Shown: piece after piece, positions 54,901 to 64,000 of the stretch
How the letters are laid out: the number at the start of each line of letters is the position of its first letter
How positions within the stretch are numbered: position 1 is the first letter of the stretch
Assembly: GCA_013400975.1 (NCBI GenBank)
Contig: WBMZ01000378.1
Span: forward strand, 265,473 to 329,472
DNA: 64,000 bases
Direction of reading: 5' to 3'
Source: Atrichornis clamosus
Taxonomy: Eukaryota; Chordata; Aves; Passeriformes; Menuridae
The notes under the pieces: model-generated
What the model saw: only the letters and a program-made list of their open reading frames with translations
Told to the model about the DNA's origin: nothing
Databases searched by the model: none
Translations under genes and position numbers: made by a program

Positions 54901-57027
54901 CTTCCGCTTTCCCTTCAGCCCAGACCTTACACGACACATCCGAGGCCTCCCCTGTTGTAACCAGATGGCAGCCTCAGCCAAATCCATCACCAACCCGTAC
55001 AATTAGGTCAGTAGGTCAGCTGAACTCATCACCTAATTACACCATCATTTTAGACAGAGTTCTCTTGATTTCCCAAAGCAAGACCTCAAACCTATCAGAA
55101 ATCGGTCAAGTCATTTTTATGACCTACAGTGCAACAGGCTCGGACAGTCTGGCCCTCTGCAGACATGTACACCTGACAAGCTTTGGGTTGAAGGACTGAA
55201 ATCTGCACTTCACTGCCCTAATTGCTGGAAAACCCATCAGCCCTCAGCAAACCCCTTCCAATAGAACAAAGCATCCTTGGATGGCCATTCCACTTGCTGT
55301 ACTATGGAAAGTGGAACAGACTACAGTGACTGGCCGTTTAGGGCATAGTTAAAGTAACTTGTGTCTCTTCAGGCTCTGAAGGCTTGCTTCATCCATCTGT
55401 CAGCTTGCTCCATTCTTTTTCAGCTGGAAAGCACATTCATGTGCTCTCATGCCATCCTGCATGGTTCTACACCACAAAATCCATCTGCCTGAGTGAATTC
55501 CCAGTCATTTCCATAACATAATGGCAATGACCCTGCATTCCAGAGGTCTCGAAAGTGAACTGAATTATACATGTATATAAATATATTAAACAATACAGCA
55601 TCTAACACAATAGAAAAATCCATTGTTCTCATTTTTTTAACACTGTCTTCTCTACCTGGCAATTAGAAAACCACGTAAGACAGGCAAGGAACTGTTATCT
55701 TCTCATTGCTATGTAGGTCCAAGTCAAACTTTTCTCCAAAGGAACTGCAACCTGAAATTATTCCCAAAGTCTAGTTAGTAAAGGGAGCATTAGTGTGACT
55801 AACTAGAGCGTAGCTTTCGCTGATTTTGTTTCAAAAGGAATCTGAAACAGTGCCATGACATAGCTCGGGATGGAAGACAGCCATTACAAGATGGAGCACA
55901 CATGGGTCCCTTGGGATTTCTTCTCTTCTGCTAGGAACCAAACCCAACCCCTAGCTAAGTCACCTGGCTGAAAAAGAGACGGAGGTACCCAGTGTAACAT
56001 CTTCCTTGAAGAGGCACGACTGTCACCTTTGGAGCAAACTTACTGGAGACAGAGCTGGATGACATCCAGCTGTGCAGAGGCAGTTGGCTCCGTATCTCCG
56101 AGTGTCAGGACAGTTACCACTGGACAGATCTGGCCAGCGGCGGCGGCTGGACAAGGCCTCCATTGTCTCCCAGGGCTGTCTGCAGCTGTCGCTGTCAGGG
56201 ACGTGTCAATGACAGTACAGCAGCGCAGAGCCAGTCCCTGCTCCTCAGAAACATCCCGCTCGTGGCTTCGCTGCACCTCAGGAAGAGCAAGTCTTGGAAA
56301 GCAGAGCCGGTGTCCATCCACTGCTGCCCCACAAGCCCCCCCCGCCCGTCCCTTTTGTCACACAGAGCAGCAGTACCACCCACACCCTGCAAAGCAAGTG
56401 CTTTCCTAGATGGAGACAGATGACAATTGCACTTTACACCTCACAGACATCATCTGTGCTATTTAATAAAAATGCAGCTTTTCACTCAGCTCCGTTCCAT
56501 GGCACTGAATCAGCTTGGATGGAATTAACTAGCAAAGGCAGGATTTTTCAAATCATCATCGTGCTGGGAGTCAGAACAGCTTGAATATGGCAAATCAAAG
56601 CAGTAGGACTTAAAAAAGCAAGATATGACACATTTGTCAAGTGATGACTGTGTTCTAAAGGGGAGGTTCTCTAGAGCCACTTACTCTGAACACCATGTGA
56701 AATTACATCCATTTAAAACTTCTAAGTTCAGGAGAATTGTGATGTAACCTTGACCCACATGAGGAAAAGAATGAGGTCTCCCCATTCACTCCTAATGAAA
56801 AGCTTTTTCTGTTGAATGTGTGTTAAATGGCCACAAGTAGCTGTGACACTCAGGTCACCCTTGAGAGCCTTTAATTTAAAGACAGAAGATTCAGTTGACA
56901 TTGGAAAATGTATGGGAAAAGAACCAAGTAAGTCATAGACACAGGCCCAAACACATATATATTCCCAAATTTCAAAGCTACCAAACTACAGCAACACAAT
57001 CCCTATTTTTCATCCTGCTTCTAGCCT

Positions 57028-57033
57028 TTTATT
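57028..57033 (-). terminator. Possible distal poly(A) signal of SPRY1
   Basis: AATAAA on the minus strand, in the context CTAAATAAAAGGC, followed within about 30-50 bases on that strand by a GU-rich segment (TTGTGTTGCTGTAGTTTGG), the arrangement expected of a cleavage and polyadenylation site. It would give a 3' UTR of about 1.75 kb. Assignment is by position and motif only. Confidence 0.4.
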
Positions 57034-58090
57034 TAGGATTGAGCTTGGGAGATTAATTTCTTCAGTTGCGGCACAATTTAGCCAGCCAAGAAGTTTTATA
57101 TAGGAAAATTTTAAACGGCTTTACATGTTAATGTGGTATTCCTTAAGAAACAAAAAAGAAAAAAAAAAACCAACCCAACTTGGAAGTTGTGGTTTCCTCC
57201 TCCACAACTGTATTTCCAAATGCTTTGGTAAATAAATAGAGCCTCCATTTCTTGGCACTGTTAAGCACAACACATATTCAATTGTATTAAATACCTCGTA
57301 GCAAAAACTTATTTGATATATAGCTGGCTTAAACTGAAAATTAGGTAAACTAAACTAGAGCACAGACTAGTGGCTTTGAAGTATCAATAGGAAGTTATTT
57401 GCCACCTGACAGACCTCAAAGAGAAACAGCCCAGCAATGCACACACATAGCTCACAACCTGTAGTTGCAACAAAAGAACTCAAGAGCCATTTTCATTAAT
57501 TAATATATTTTCTGCATTATAGTTAACATATGTACTTTCTTCGTGTCATCCTTATTTCGTTAAGTATTGATATTTTGTTATATTCAGACATGAGTACATT
57601 TTCAAAGTCTTTCGCAATAAATATCATAAAATAATAGAGATTCACATAATAAATATTCTTTACAATAAAAAAAGTTTTAACAGACCTTTGTCTTAAAAAT
57701 AGTTGGGATTCAACTTTGTGTTTTATACATAAAATATACAAAAAAGGACCACAATTTGTGGCTAAGGCAATGAAACAGAGACAGAATAAAATTATGAAGT
57801 AACAGAGCAGAGCTAAACTCACGAAGCCAAAGGATCACAAGAAGCTTGAAGGATTCAAGAACATTTAGGTGACTCAATGACACCTGAAGGCTGTTTGGAT
57901 ATATGAACACCACCAACTTTAATATCAACTGATACTGACAAGACTATAAAAACGGGATTAGGAGGGTGGAGTGAGCAATATCCTTCAAAGATTGGACAGC
58001 AAAAGAAACAAACGAGTATATTGCAGCCACAATGTCTCCAATGTGAAGATCTACATAGTGTAGCAAAAACTGAAGTTACATTGAAAATGT

Positions 58091-58109
58091 AAAAAAAAAA
58101 AAAAAAAAA
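58091..58109. repeat. A19 homopolymer (U tract in SPRY1 3' UTR)
   Basis: Nineteen A on plus, hence a U19 tract in the SPRY1 transcript if the 3' UTR extends past the proximal poly(A) signal. Confidence 0.95.
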
Positions 58110-58238
58110 GAGGCAGGGCAATTCTCTGGTCTGAGAATGTTCCAAAAGTTAGGACAAAAAGAGAGGGGGGGAGTGAAAAAAAGATACAAAAGAAGCAGGC
58201 TGCTTATAGAAGAGTCAGGCCTTTCATTTGGTGAAGCC

Positions 58239-58244
58239 TTTATT
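58239..58244 (-). terminator. Possible proximal poly(A) signal of SPRY1
   Basis: AATAAA on the minus strand (TTTATT on plus), in the context AAAATAAAGGC, about 520 bases after the stop codon. Cleavage would be expected at about 58210-58230. Use of this site is unproven; the AU-rich conserved-looking tail further on argues that many transcripts read past it. Confidence 0.4.
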
Positions 58245-58761
58245 TTACATCCCTCTCCAGAAAGAACACACACAAAAAGTTATTTCACAATCCAGCTCAC
58301 TCAGGAAAGTTATTCTTCCTTGGCACCCGGGAGGTTAAGGAAAAAACCCATAAATTGCTGAGAACAAAAAAAACATCTTTGGGAAGATATTCACAGAGCA
58401 AGAAGCTTCAAGAGCCCAGTGAGCCCTCACTGTCTCTTTCAGGAGTGGTTCAGTTACAAACTCACAAACCCTGCCAGAGTGAGAGGCAGGTGCAGATACC
58501 AGGTCCACACTTACCAGAGAGCAGCAACGACTACGTGAAATGCTCCACACTCAGCCAAGTCAATAGGAAGAGGAGAGCAAAGATGCAAGGGGAAGAACTC
58601 GTGTATCTGAACTGGGGGAGACAGAAAGGAAAGGAAAAGAACAGTCCTCCCAAAATGGGAGAGGAGGGGGAAGAAGGAAAGAGAAAAAAAAAAAACCCCA
58701 AACCAAAATCAGCTACAACCTGAAAAACTGAAGTTGGAGGAAGTAAACCTCCCTCCCAAAA

Positions 58762-59724
58762 TCATGAGGGCTTGCCCTGACCCCGGGAGGGGCAGCTCTC
58801 CAGTTTACAATAGACCGTGTTGGAGTTCTTGCACCGGCAGCCCGGACGATTGACGCGGTCGTAGCACCCCCGGCAGAGTTTTAGGCATCCTTTTGCCGGA
58901 GGGTAGCAGAGCAAGCAAGGCAGAAACAAGGACATGGCTCCCATGCACAGGTACCTAGAACAGCAGTGTGACTGGGAACAGGAGCAGGGATTATCCGCGT
59001 AAGAGTCCCCTTCATCGTCGTTGGAACAGTGGTAGAAGATCCCTTTGACCAAGCACATGCAGGTGCCGTACTCCACCATGCTCTCGGCTGAGCACAGGCA
59101 CTGCCGGTTGCAGGCCAGGCAGGACGGCAGGGCCCGCGGCGCCGTGCACTCCCCGCACTTGCACTTCCCACACTGCTCGCAGATGAACTTGTGCTGCGTC
59201 AAGTCCTCTTTCAAAGGGCCCTTCAGGTCATCCACGATCAGGGACGACTGCTTGGGCTGCGCCCGGATTGTCCGATCGGATCTGTGGCCGGAGCCCGGCC
59301 GGGACGGCGGTGACCGCCCCAGCAGCCCTTGCTCCGAGGAGGCGCTGCTGTTGCTCCCAGAGCTGGCCGCGCTCCCTGTGCTGGTCGATCGGCTCAGGAC
59401 GGGGGCCCTGGCGTTCTGCTGATGTGCCACGTGCCCCACATGGCCGGGCCTGTGTTCGTAATTGTTATTCACATTAATTGGTATAATCTCGTGAGTCCTT
59501 TCATGCTTCTCTTGCCTCGGTGCTGTCCGCGGACCAGACTTTTTCACCACAGACGGACCTTCGGTGTATTCGTTGCTGCCCCGGATGGCCTTGATCTGGT
59601 CCAGTGACAGGATGGTCGCAGGCTGGCTCTCCCTGTCATAGTCCAAGCGCTGCCGGCTGTCCAAGGAGGGCTGCTGAATCACCACCAGGGAACCACCGCT
59701 GCCATGCGGACTTTGGGGCTCCAT
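58762..59724 (-). CDS. SPRY1: Sprouty homologue 1, complete coding exon
   Basis: The gene encodes a 320-residue Sprouty protein, an inducible membrane-associated antagonist of receptor tyrosine kinase (FGF, GDNF/RET) signalling to RAS-ERK. Visible in the protein are the N-terminal [17 protein letters not shown] block, with conserved Tyr53 (the phosphotyrosine docking site for the CBL TKB domain in this family), a serine-rich stretch at about 111-130, and a C-terminal cysteine-rich Sprouty domain from about Cys182 to Cys311 that carries the palmitoylation and membrane-targeting function. The N-terminal [18 protein letters not shown], the [14 protein letters not shown] segment and the C-terminal tail [10 protein letters not shown] identify SPRY1 rather than SPRY2, 3 or 4, as recalled from the family. 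The whole reading frame is in one exon, as is usual for Sprouty genes, and ends with TGA. Length fits the family (about 319 in human). The start ATG has G at +4. No frameshift or missing key residue is visible. Identification is very secure. Confidence 0.98.
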   Translation of the reverse strand: MEPQSPHGSGGSLVVIQQPSLDSRQRLDYDRESQPATILSLDQIKAIRGSNEYTEGPSVVKKSGPRTAPRQEKHERTHEIIPINVNNNYEHRPGHVGHVAHQQNARAPVLSRSTSTGSAASSGSNSSASSEQGLLGRSPPSRPGSGHRSDRTIRAQPKQSSLIVDDLKGPLKEDLTQHKFICEQCGKCKCGECTAPRALPSCLACNRQCLCSAESMVEYGTCMCLVKGIFYHCSNDDEGDSYADNPCSCSQSHCCSRYLCMGAMSLFLPCLLCYPPAKGCLKLCRGCYDRVNRPGCRCKNSNTVYCKLESCPSRGQGKPS

Positions 59725-59779
59725 CTGTAGCGATCTCTACTGCTGGCATTCAGCGGGAACCTGGCATGCATCTGAAATC
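59725..59779 (-). other. SPRY1: SPRY1 exon 2 5' untranslated part
   Basis: Reading the minus strand, a pyrimidine-rich tract (CTTCTGTCTCCTCCTTATTTTAG) ends in AG at 59780, giving a good acceptor. The exon would start with GATTTCAG at 59779. A second AG eight bases on (TTTCAG ending at 59772) is an alternative acceptor. The 55-base leader before the main ATG holds three out-of-frame ATGs, described under findings. Exact acceptor use is inferred from consensus, not from transcript data. Confidence 0.8.
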
Positions 59780-62515
59780 CTAAAATAAGGAGGAGACAGA
59801 AGGTGTAAATGAACACTGCTTGTGTACATATATATATGCATGCACGAGATCAAGGGCAGAAGAGGAATAAAGCATGGGATACTTTTTGAAAATAGAAACG
59901 ATCTGGTAAACCCCAAGTTGCCCGAGCCACCTGGCGCTGATCACTTTCAGCAGGGGATTACAGCAACGCTGAGGATCTGGCCAAAGTCCAGTAATGGGGA
60001 GAGTCTGGGTATGGCATCATAGATGAGGAATGCAAAGGAGACCCCATGCCATTTAAAAAAAAAAATTCAAAAAATCCAGTACTAACTTGTACGCTTACTT
60101 GGCAAACCATGGGAAGTGCCTCTCCCTTGCTACTGAACTCAACATCTGTCTAACTGGCAACAGCAATTCCGACTGCTCCCCGAAACTGAGATGGAAACGG
60201 GCAAGAACACCATCGTGTTCATGTTCCCTATGGCAGAGTAAGGAACATGCCCGATTCTCACTCTTCTGTCTGAATCTGCAGCATCAGAAAGCTCAACAGA
60301 TTTGCTTCCTAGTGCATTTGGAACGTCTGCTTCTTAAAGTGACGTATGTGCATTACAGAGTCCTGAACTAAGTGCTGTCAAGTGGCCAAGACATTTTCTA
60401 TGAGAAAGTAACTCAGCCTACAGATCTAATATGCTCCTTTATAAGGGTAAAGCATGGGTGCAAACAACCCGTTTTCAAGTATTTCCTGACCACAGGCTGG
60501 AGTGTGAAAGAAAAACAGGGTAAAAAAGGCTAAGATGAAGTGGGTGTCAGACAAAAAGTACCTGAGGATTCATAAGAATGTTAAGAGCAGATAAAAAACC
60601 CTCAACAACAACCTCAAAACACCAACAAAGAACAAATCCATTTTCACAAGACATATTAAAAGCTTCTCAAATAAACAAAACATCTCCTAGTCTATCTTTT
60701 AAATAGTAGAAGAACAGTAGAAATGTTGCACATTTCCATCCCTTTCCATCCTGCCTAGAGACATGAAGATTGCAACACTGAGAAAACTGCAGTGACAGTT
60801 CTGTACCTACACAAAAATTTAGCTGAGTATCTAAATGCCACATTTATAGAGAACCAAGACAACAAACTGCTTTTCTCTACTGTCAGCTGAAGGAAAAGTC
60901 TCTTTTGACTCCCCCGAGATGTCACGTTTACCTGAAAGCAGAGAAAGGTAAGTGCTATCAAGCATTTCCAAACCTCATCCAATAATCCTAACAAAGTGCC
61001 TTGCCTACCCAGACCACAGTCCGCATGGAGCTGTTCCCTGCTCCAGAGAGAATATGGCACCGTGGTGTGGAAGCACAGGGAGCACAAGAGGAGGAAAGGT
61101 TTCTTCTAACAGGCAGTCACCAGTAACACAAAGCAACAGCTTCTACCAGGTCACAAAGTCTCTGCACTCATCCAGTAGTCAAAGATGTCATTTACACCTA
61201 ACTTCACCTGTGTGGGCTTTATGGTCACCAGATTAAAAAGAAAACCAAACATTCTCACTTCTAATTCACAGAACAGAATCACAGAATGGTTTGGGTTGCA
61301 AGAGACCATAAAGACCATGCAGTTCCAAACCCCCCACCATAGGCAGGGACACCTTTCACAAGATCAGGTTGCTCAGAGCTCTATCTGACCTGGCCTCGGA
61401 CACTTCCAGGGATGGGGCATCCACAGCTTCTCTGGGCGTCCTATGCCAGTGCCTCACCACCCTCCAGCAAAGAATTTCCTCCTACCCCACACAACAAGCC
61501 GCCTCCTTCACTGAATACAAATCCACAACAGACCAAGGGTGAATGAATGCGAAAAGGGAAAGATTTACAGCTGTACCAGCCAGGAGCTGGGCTCCCTAGG
61601 GGATGAAAAACAATATCCCAAGAAAATGTGAAAGACATCCAGTGCCATCTTTGGGGGGAAAGCGCAACATCAACGCGGTGCAGACTGACAAGCCCAGCTG
61701 CACACCAGGGCCAGAGCTGAACCAGCCACCTCCACCCCCGCGCAGATCGGTCGTAAACTGGTTCCCCCCGGACAATAAAATAAAAATAAGTAAAACAAAA
61801 TAATAAAATAACATACGGTGCAGGCGGCGAGAGCCCTCACGGTTCTGCACCCGGGACTGCGCTCTCTCCCCGCACCTCGGGGGTGGGATCCCGCTTCCCT
61901 TCCCTTCTCCACACCCGCTCGGACACGCCGCCAGCCCCCCCGTCCCGCCTCGCTCCCCGCAGCCCCGGGCAGCCCCGAGCGGGCGGCGGCGGCGGCTCGG
62001 CGCCCTCTGCGCCCCGAGCGGAGCGGATCACGGCGCTGACGGAGAGGAAGGAAGAGGAGGAGAAAGGGGGGGGAAAAAAAAGTTATGAATGAAAACATGG
62101 GCTTGCTTTTTTTTTTTTTTCCTTTCCCTCCTTCTCTCGCGTCCATAGGGGAAGGCAGAGGGCAGCCCGGCGCTGCCTCGGGAGGGCGGATTGTCTGGCG
62201 CTTAAGGCGGCAGTCGAGCGGCCGCTCAGCCCCGGGGGCTCCCCGCGCCGCGGCTCGGCACCCCCCCGCCTCAGCCCCTCCGGCCCCCACCTGCGAGGAG
62301 CGTCTGGGGTTTGTTTTTGACGCTCTGCTCGTTCCCAGCCGACCGCGGTCCGCAGCGAGCATTCCCGCAGAAGCCCGGTCACTATTTCGCGAGGGGGCCG
62401 GCGGGAGGGTGGTCGGGGCCGCCCCTCGCCGGGCGGGCGCCGCAGAGCCCCGTGGCACCTGCTCGCCGCGGCAGCGCCGGCCCCGCTGTGAGCGCACGGC
62501 GGGTCCCCAACTTAC
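59780..62515 (-). other. SPRY1: SPRY1 intron 1 (proximal first exon form)
   Basis: The interval runs from a GTAAGT donor on the minus strand at 62515 to the TTTTAG acceptor at 59780, a 2736-base GT-AG intron. If the distal first exon is used, the intron extends to 63659 (3880 bases). It contains a CR1 fragment near 61271-61495 and the left half of the CpG island. A further donor-like GTATGT lies at 61816 and could end an alternative exon, though this is weaker. No coding exon was recognised inside it; the long open frames there are GC-rich artefacts. Confidence 0.65.
61271..61495 (-). mobile_element. CR1 LINE 3' fragment in SPRY1 intron 1
   Basis: The plus strand reads CACAGAATGGTTTGGGTTG, then CAGGTTGCTCAGAGC, CTTCCAGGGATGGGGCATCC, CTCTGGGC and GTGCCTCACCACCCTCCAGC. 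This is the reverse complement of the 3' end of avian CR1, so the element lies in minus orientation, the same sense as SPRY1. It is truncated to a short 3' piece with no coding capacity, as is typical of bird CR1 copies. Confidence 0.9.
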
Positions 62516-63090
62516 TGATGTGCAGGGAGTCACCGGGAACGGCAAATCCAGCGGGCGGGGGGCGGCGCGGCCGCGGCCCCGGCTCCTCGCCCTCCCGGCC
62601 CCCGGGGCGGGGAAGGCCGGCGGGCTGCGCTCCTCGTCCCCGCACAGCCCTCGCTCGCCGATCTCCACGTCCTACTGGGCCAGCGGAGGGAAGCCGCGCT
62701 CTGCTGCCCGCCGCAGTCCCCCTCTCCCGGGGGTCAGCATGCAGCGGGCCGGGCCGCCCAGGGAAGCGGCGCTCTCCTTCGGCCGCGGCTCTCTCGCTCC
62801 GGAGGCGACGAGGAGCAAATCCAGCCCTTCCTGCAAAGCGGAGTGTCTGGATGGAGCCTCAGGCAGCTGCAGGCTGCGGCAGGCAGCGGGGCTGTTGCGA
62901 TGCAGATCTCCGGGAAGAGGCGGCGGGTGCGCGGCTCCTGCTCCGGCTGTTTGTTATTTCCCTTCTCGATCGGAGAGTGCAGGGCTGCGGTGTCGCTCCG
63001 GCGCTCGGCTTCACCGCATGGTCCTTGCCGCAAGTCCCGTCTGGCAAAGTGCAACCACAACCCCTGGTGCGAAAGATTTGGTTGGGGTTT
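62516..63090 (-). other. SPRY1: Candidate proximal noncoding first exon of SPRY1
   Basis: The minus strand reads CTGCACATCA|GTAAGTTGG at 62516/62515, an intron-side perfect donor inside the CpG island. The right boundary is a guess. It is set by an AT-rich block at about 63078-63125 that contains a TTTAAAAAG TATA-like element on the minus strand (63112-63122), which would place a start site about 25-30 bases to its left. The donor is well supported; the transcription start is not. No long conserved open frame is expected here. Confidence 0.45.
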
Positions 63091-63659
63091 TTTTTTCGTT
63101 TTGTTTTATTTTCTTTTTAAAGCTCTCTCCACGCAGAGCTCAGGGAACTGCGAACGAAGCCACAGGCAGCGCAATGCACTGGCCCTGCGAGCTCCCTGCA
63201 CACAGCCATGTGCTGGCTGTCGCTGCCGGGGGCCGACTGACAGGCCCGGGGCAGGGGCAGGACGCGGCGGTGAGAGGCGGCCCCGCACGCCGCAGTCTGG
63301 CACCGAGGTCTCCGGAGGCTCCTCGGTATCGAGAGGGTCGCGCAAGGCTCCGGCGCGCCCGAGACCGCGCGTCGGGCGCGATAGGCGAGCACCGACCCGG
63401 AGGTTCTCTACGACCAGCGAATCGCGCCCAGCTCAGCGCTGTTCGCCCGGGGAGCCGAGCCTCGGCTCTCCCGCTCGCTGCCCCGCAGCCCGCACCGCAG
63501 AGCCGCGGCGGTGGAGCAGCGAGCGCAGCTCGCCCGCACCTCCCGCACGCCTCGCCCCGCGGCCGCCCCCAGCCCAGCGCGGGGAGCCCCTCGCCGCCCG
63601 CCCGCACCTGACCCGGCGGCAGGGGGGTGTGCGGCGCGGCGAGCACCGCCCGGGCTTAC

Positions 63660-63780
63660 CTAGGGCCAGGGTGAGCGCCCGCCTCCCGCGGCACATTGGC
63701 GGCGCAGATCCAGCCCGGGCAGTGCCGGCAGCCGCTCCGCGCTGCCCCGCCGCCGTTCCGGAGTGACTCGGGCCGCGCCC
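63660..63780 (-). other. SPRY1: Candidate distal noncoding first exon of SPRY1
   Basis: On the minus strand CCTAG|GTAAGCCC at 63660/63659 is a near-perfect splice donor within the CpG island, 1.14 kb upstream of the proximal donor. The exon would begin somewhere in the GC-box-rich sequence to the right; 63780 is only a placeholder. Mammalian SPRY1 is known to use alternative noncoding first exons spliced to the single coding exon, which makes this arrangement plausible. Confidence 0.45.
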
Positions 63781-64000
63781 CGCCGCCTTTCAGCGCGCAG
63801 CCCCCGCCCGCCGCCGGCCGCGCCCCCCTGATGTCAGCGTGCCACCGAAATCCCGGCGTGGATTCCCCGCCCTCCCGCCGGGAGCCGCTCCCGCGCGGGC
63901 ACCGCCGCTCCCGCGGGCCGGGGCGGGACGGAGGCGGCAGGGGGAACCTGCTCCTCTCCGACCCCGGCCCCGCGTTGTCCCGCGGCTGCAGCTCCTCCCG

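Larger units (their letters stand above)
42735..57009. other. Intergenic downstream of SPRY1, nothing coding recognised
   Basis: Fourteen kilobases of noncoding DNA between the CR1 pieces near 42 kb and the SPRY1 3' end. It is richer in CpG-retaining patches than the rest of the desert (44.3-45.1, 45.4-45.6, 49.4-49.7, 56.1-56.4 kb) and holds the simple repeats at 43.4, 46.3, 51.2 and 51.9 kb and a G-rich tract at 45681-45704. No exon, RNA gene or protein similarity was recognised. Confidence 0.65.
57010..58761 (-). other. SPRY1: SPRY1 3' untranslated region (extent approximate)
   Basis: Downstream of the TGA on the minus strand the sequence is noncoding and becomes strongly AU-rich at about 57480-57790. 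ATTTA pentamers occur there (57630-57665 region), as in labile growth-factor-response mRNAs. A 19-base U tract (A on plus, 58091-58109) lies within it. Two AATAAA hexamers on the minus strand, at 58239-58244 and 57028-57033, could give short (about 540 nt) and long (about 1.75 kb) forms. The AU-rich tail suggests that the functional 3' UTR reaches at least 57480. The end point is inferred. Confidence 0.6.
61810..64000. promoter_or_regulatory. SPRY1 promoter CpG island
   Basis: CpG dinucleotides become very dense from about 61810 to the window end, in sharp contrast to the AT-rich desert on the left. GC-box/KLF motifs (CCCCGCCC, CCCGCCC) are frequent at 63770-63930, and a CRE-like TGATGTCA lies near 63830. 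The island spans both candidate first-exon donors and continues beyond the window. Several long open frames on both strands (for example 62085-63611 plus, 61670-62668 minus) arise because stop codons are rare in GC-rich DNA and are not called as genes. Confidence 0.9.

Noticed and set aside
61670..62668. 332-codon open frame on minus in SPRY1 intron 1/first exon
   Set aside because: Same compositional artefact; it runs across the proximal donor at 62515 and into intron and CR1-adjacent sequence, with no recognisable domain.
62085..63611. 508-codon open frame on plus in the CpG island
   Set aside because: GC-rich DNA lacks stop codons; the translation is Ala/Arg/Pro/Gly/Ser-rich with no domain, overlaps other long frames on both strands and covers the SPRY1 promoter and donors.
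63693..63699. Inverted CCAAT box (ATTGG on plus) near the distal first exon
   Set aside because: It lies only about 35 bases upstream of the distal donor, so it would leave almost no exon if used as a promoter element for that exon.
62843..63766. 307-codon open frame on plus
   Set aside because: Arg/Ala/Pro-rich CpG-island artefact overlapping the frame above.
1..64000. tRNA, rRNA, CRISPR array, endogenous retrovirus or full-length transposon
   Set aside because: Looked for by eye and none recognised; only truncated CR1 pieces are present.

Overview
The window is vertebrate nuclear DNA, almost certainly from a bird. It carries CR1 LINE fragments with the avian signature (TCATAGAATGGTTTGGG-type termini), it is sparse in repeats, and its one clear protein-coding gene is an intact Sprouty homologue recognisable as SPRY1. 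I cannot name the species from the sequence.

Layout: about 57 kb (1 to roughly 57000) is a gene desert without a convincing protein-coding gene. It holds scattered fragments of CR1 LINEs of two ages: young avian-type pieces near 11.1, 14.8, 41.7 and 42.7 kb, and older, degenerate CR1 pieces near 19.4-19.9 and 34.8-35.2 kb. It also holds simple repeats, long A tracts, a CpG-rich island near 31.2-32.1 kb with no recognisable gene, and several CpG-retaining, motif-dense, repeat-free blocks (for example near 17.1, 44.3-45.1 and 49.4-49.5 kb) that are candidate regulatory elements.

The right-hand 7 kb is the SPRY1 locus on the minus strand. The 3' untranslated region lies at roughly 57000-58761. 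A single coding exon (58762-59724) encodes a complete 320-residue protein. Exon 2 has an acceptor at 59780 and three upstream out-of-frame ATGs. A first intron follows, containing one CR1 fragment. A CpG island (about 61810-64000) contains at least two excellent splice donors, at 62515 and 63659, that would define alternative noncoding first exons.

SPRY1 is an inducible feedback inhibitor of receptor tyrosine kinase/RAS/ERK signalling. Such genes commonly sit beside deserts that hold tissue-specific enhancers, so the most plausible role of the left 57 kb is a cis-regulatory landscape and possibly noncoding transcription. That is inference. The window shows no CRISPR array, rRNA, tRNA or mobile element with coding capacity. 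The best leads for something undescribed are the orphan CpG island, a possible orphan signal-peptide-like exon with a consensus splice donor near 4.1 kb, a triple CRE half-site cluster near 49.5 kb, and a CArG-like/ETS palindrome near 36.95 kb.
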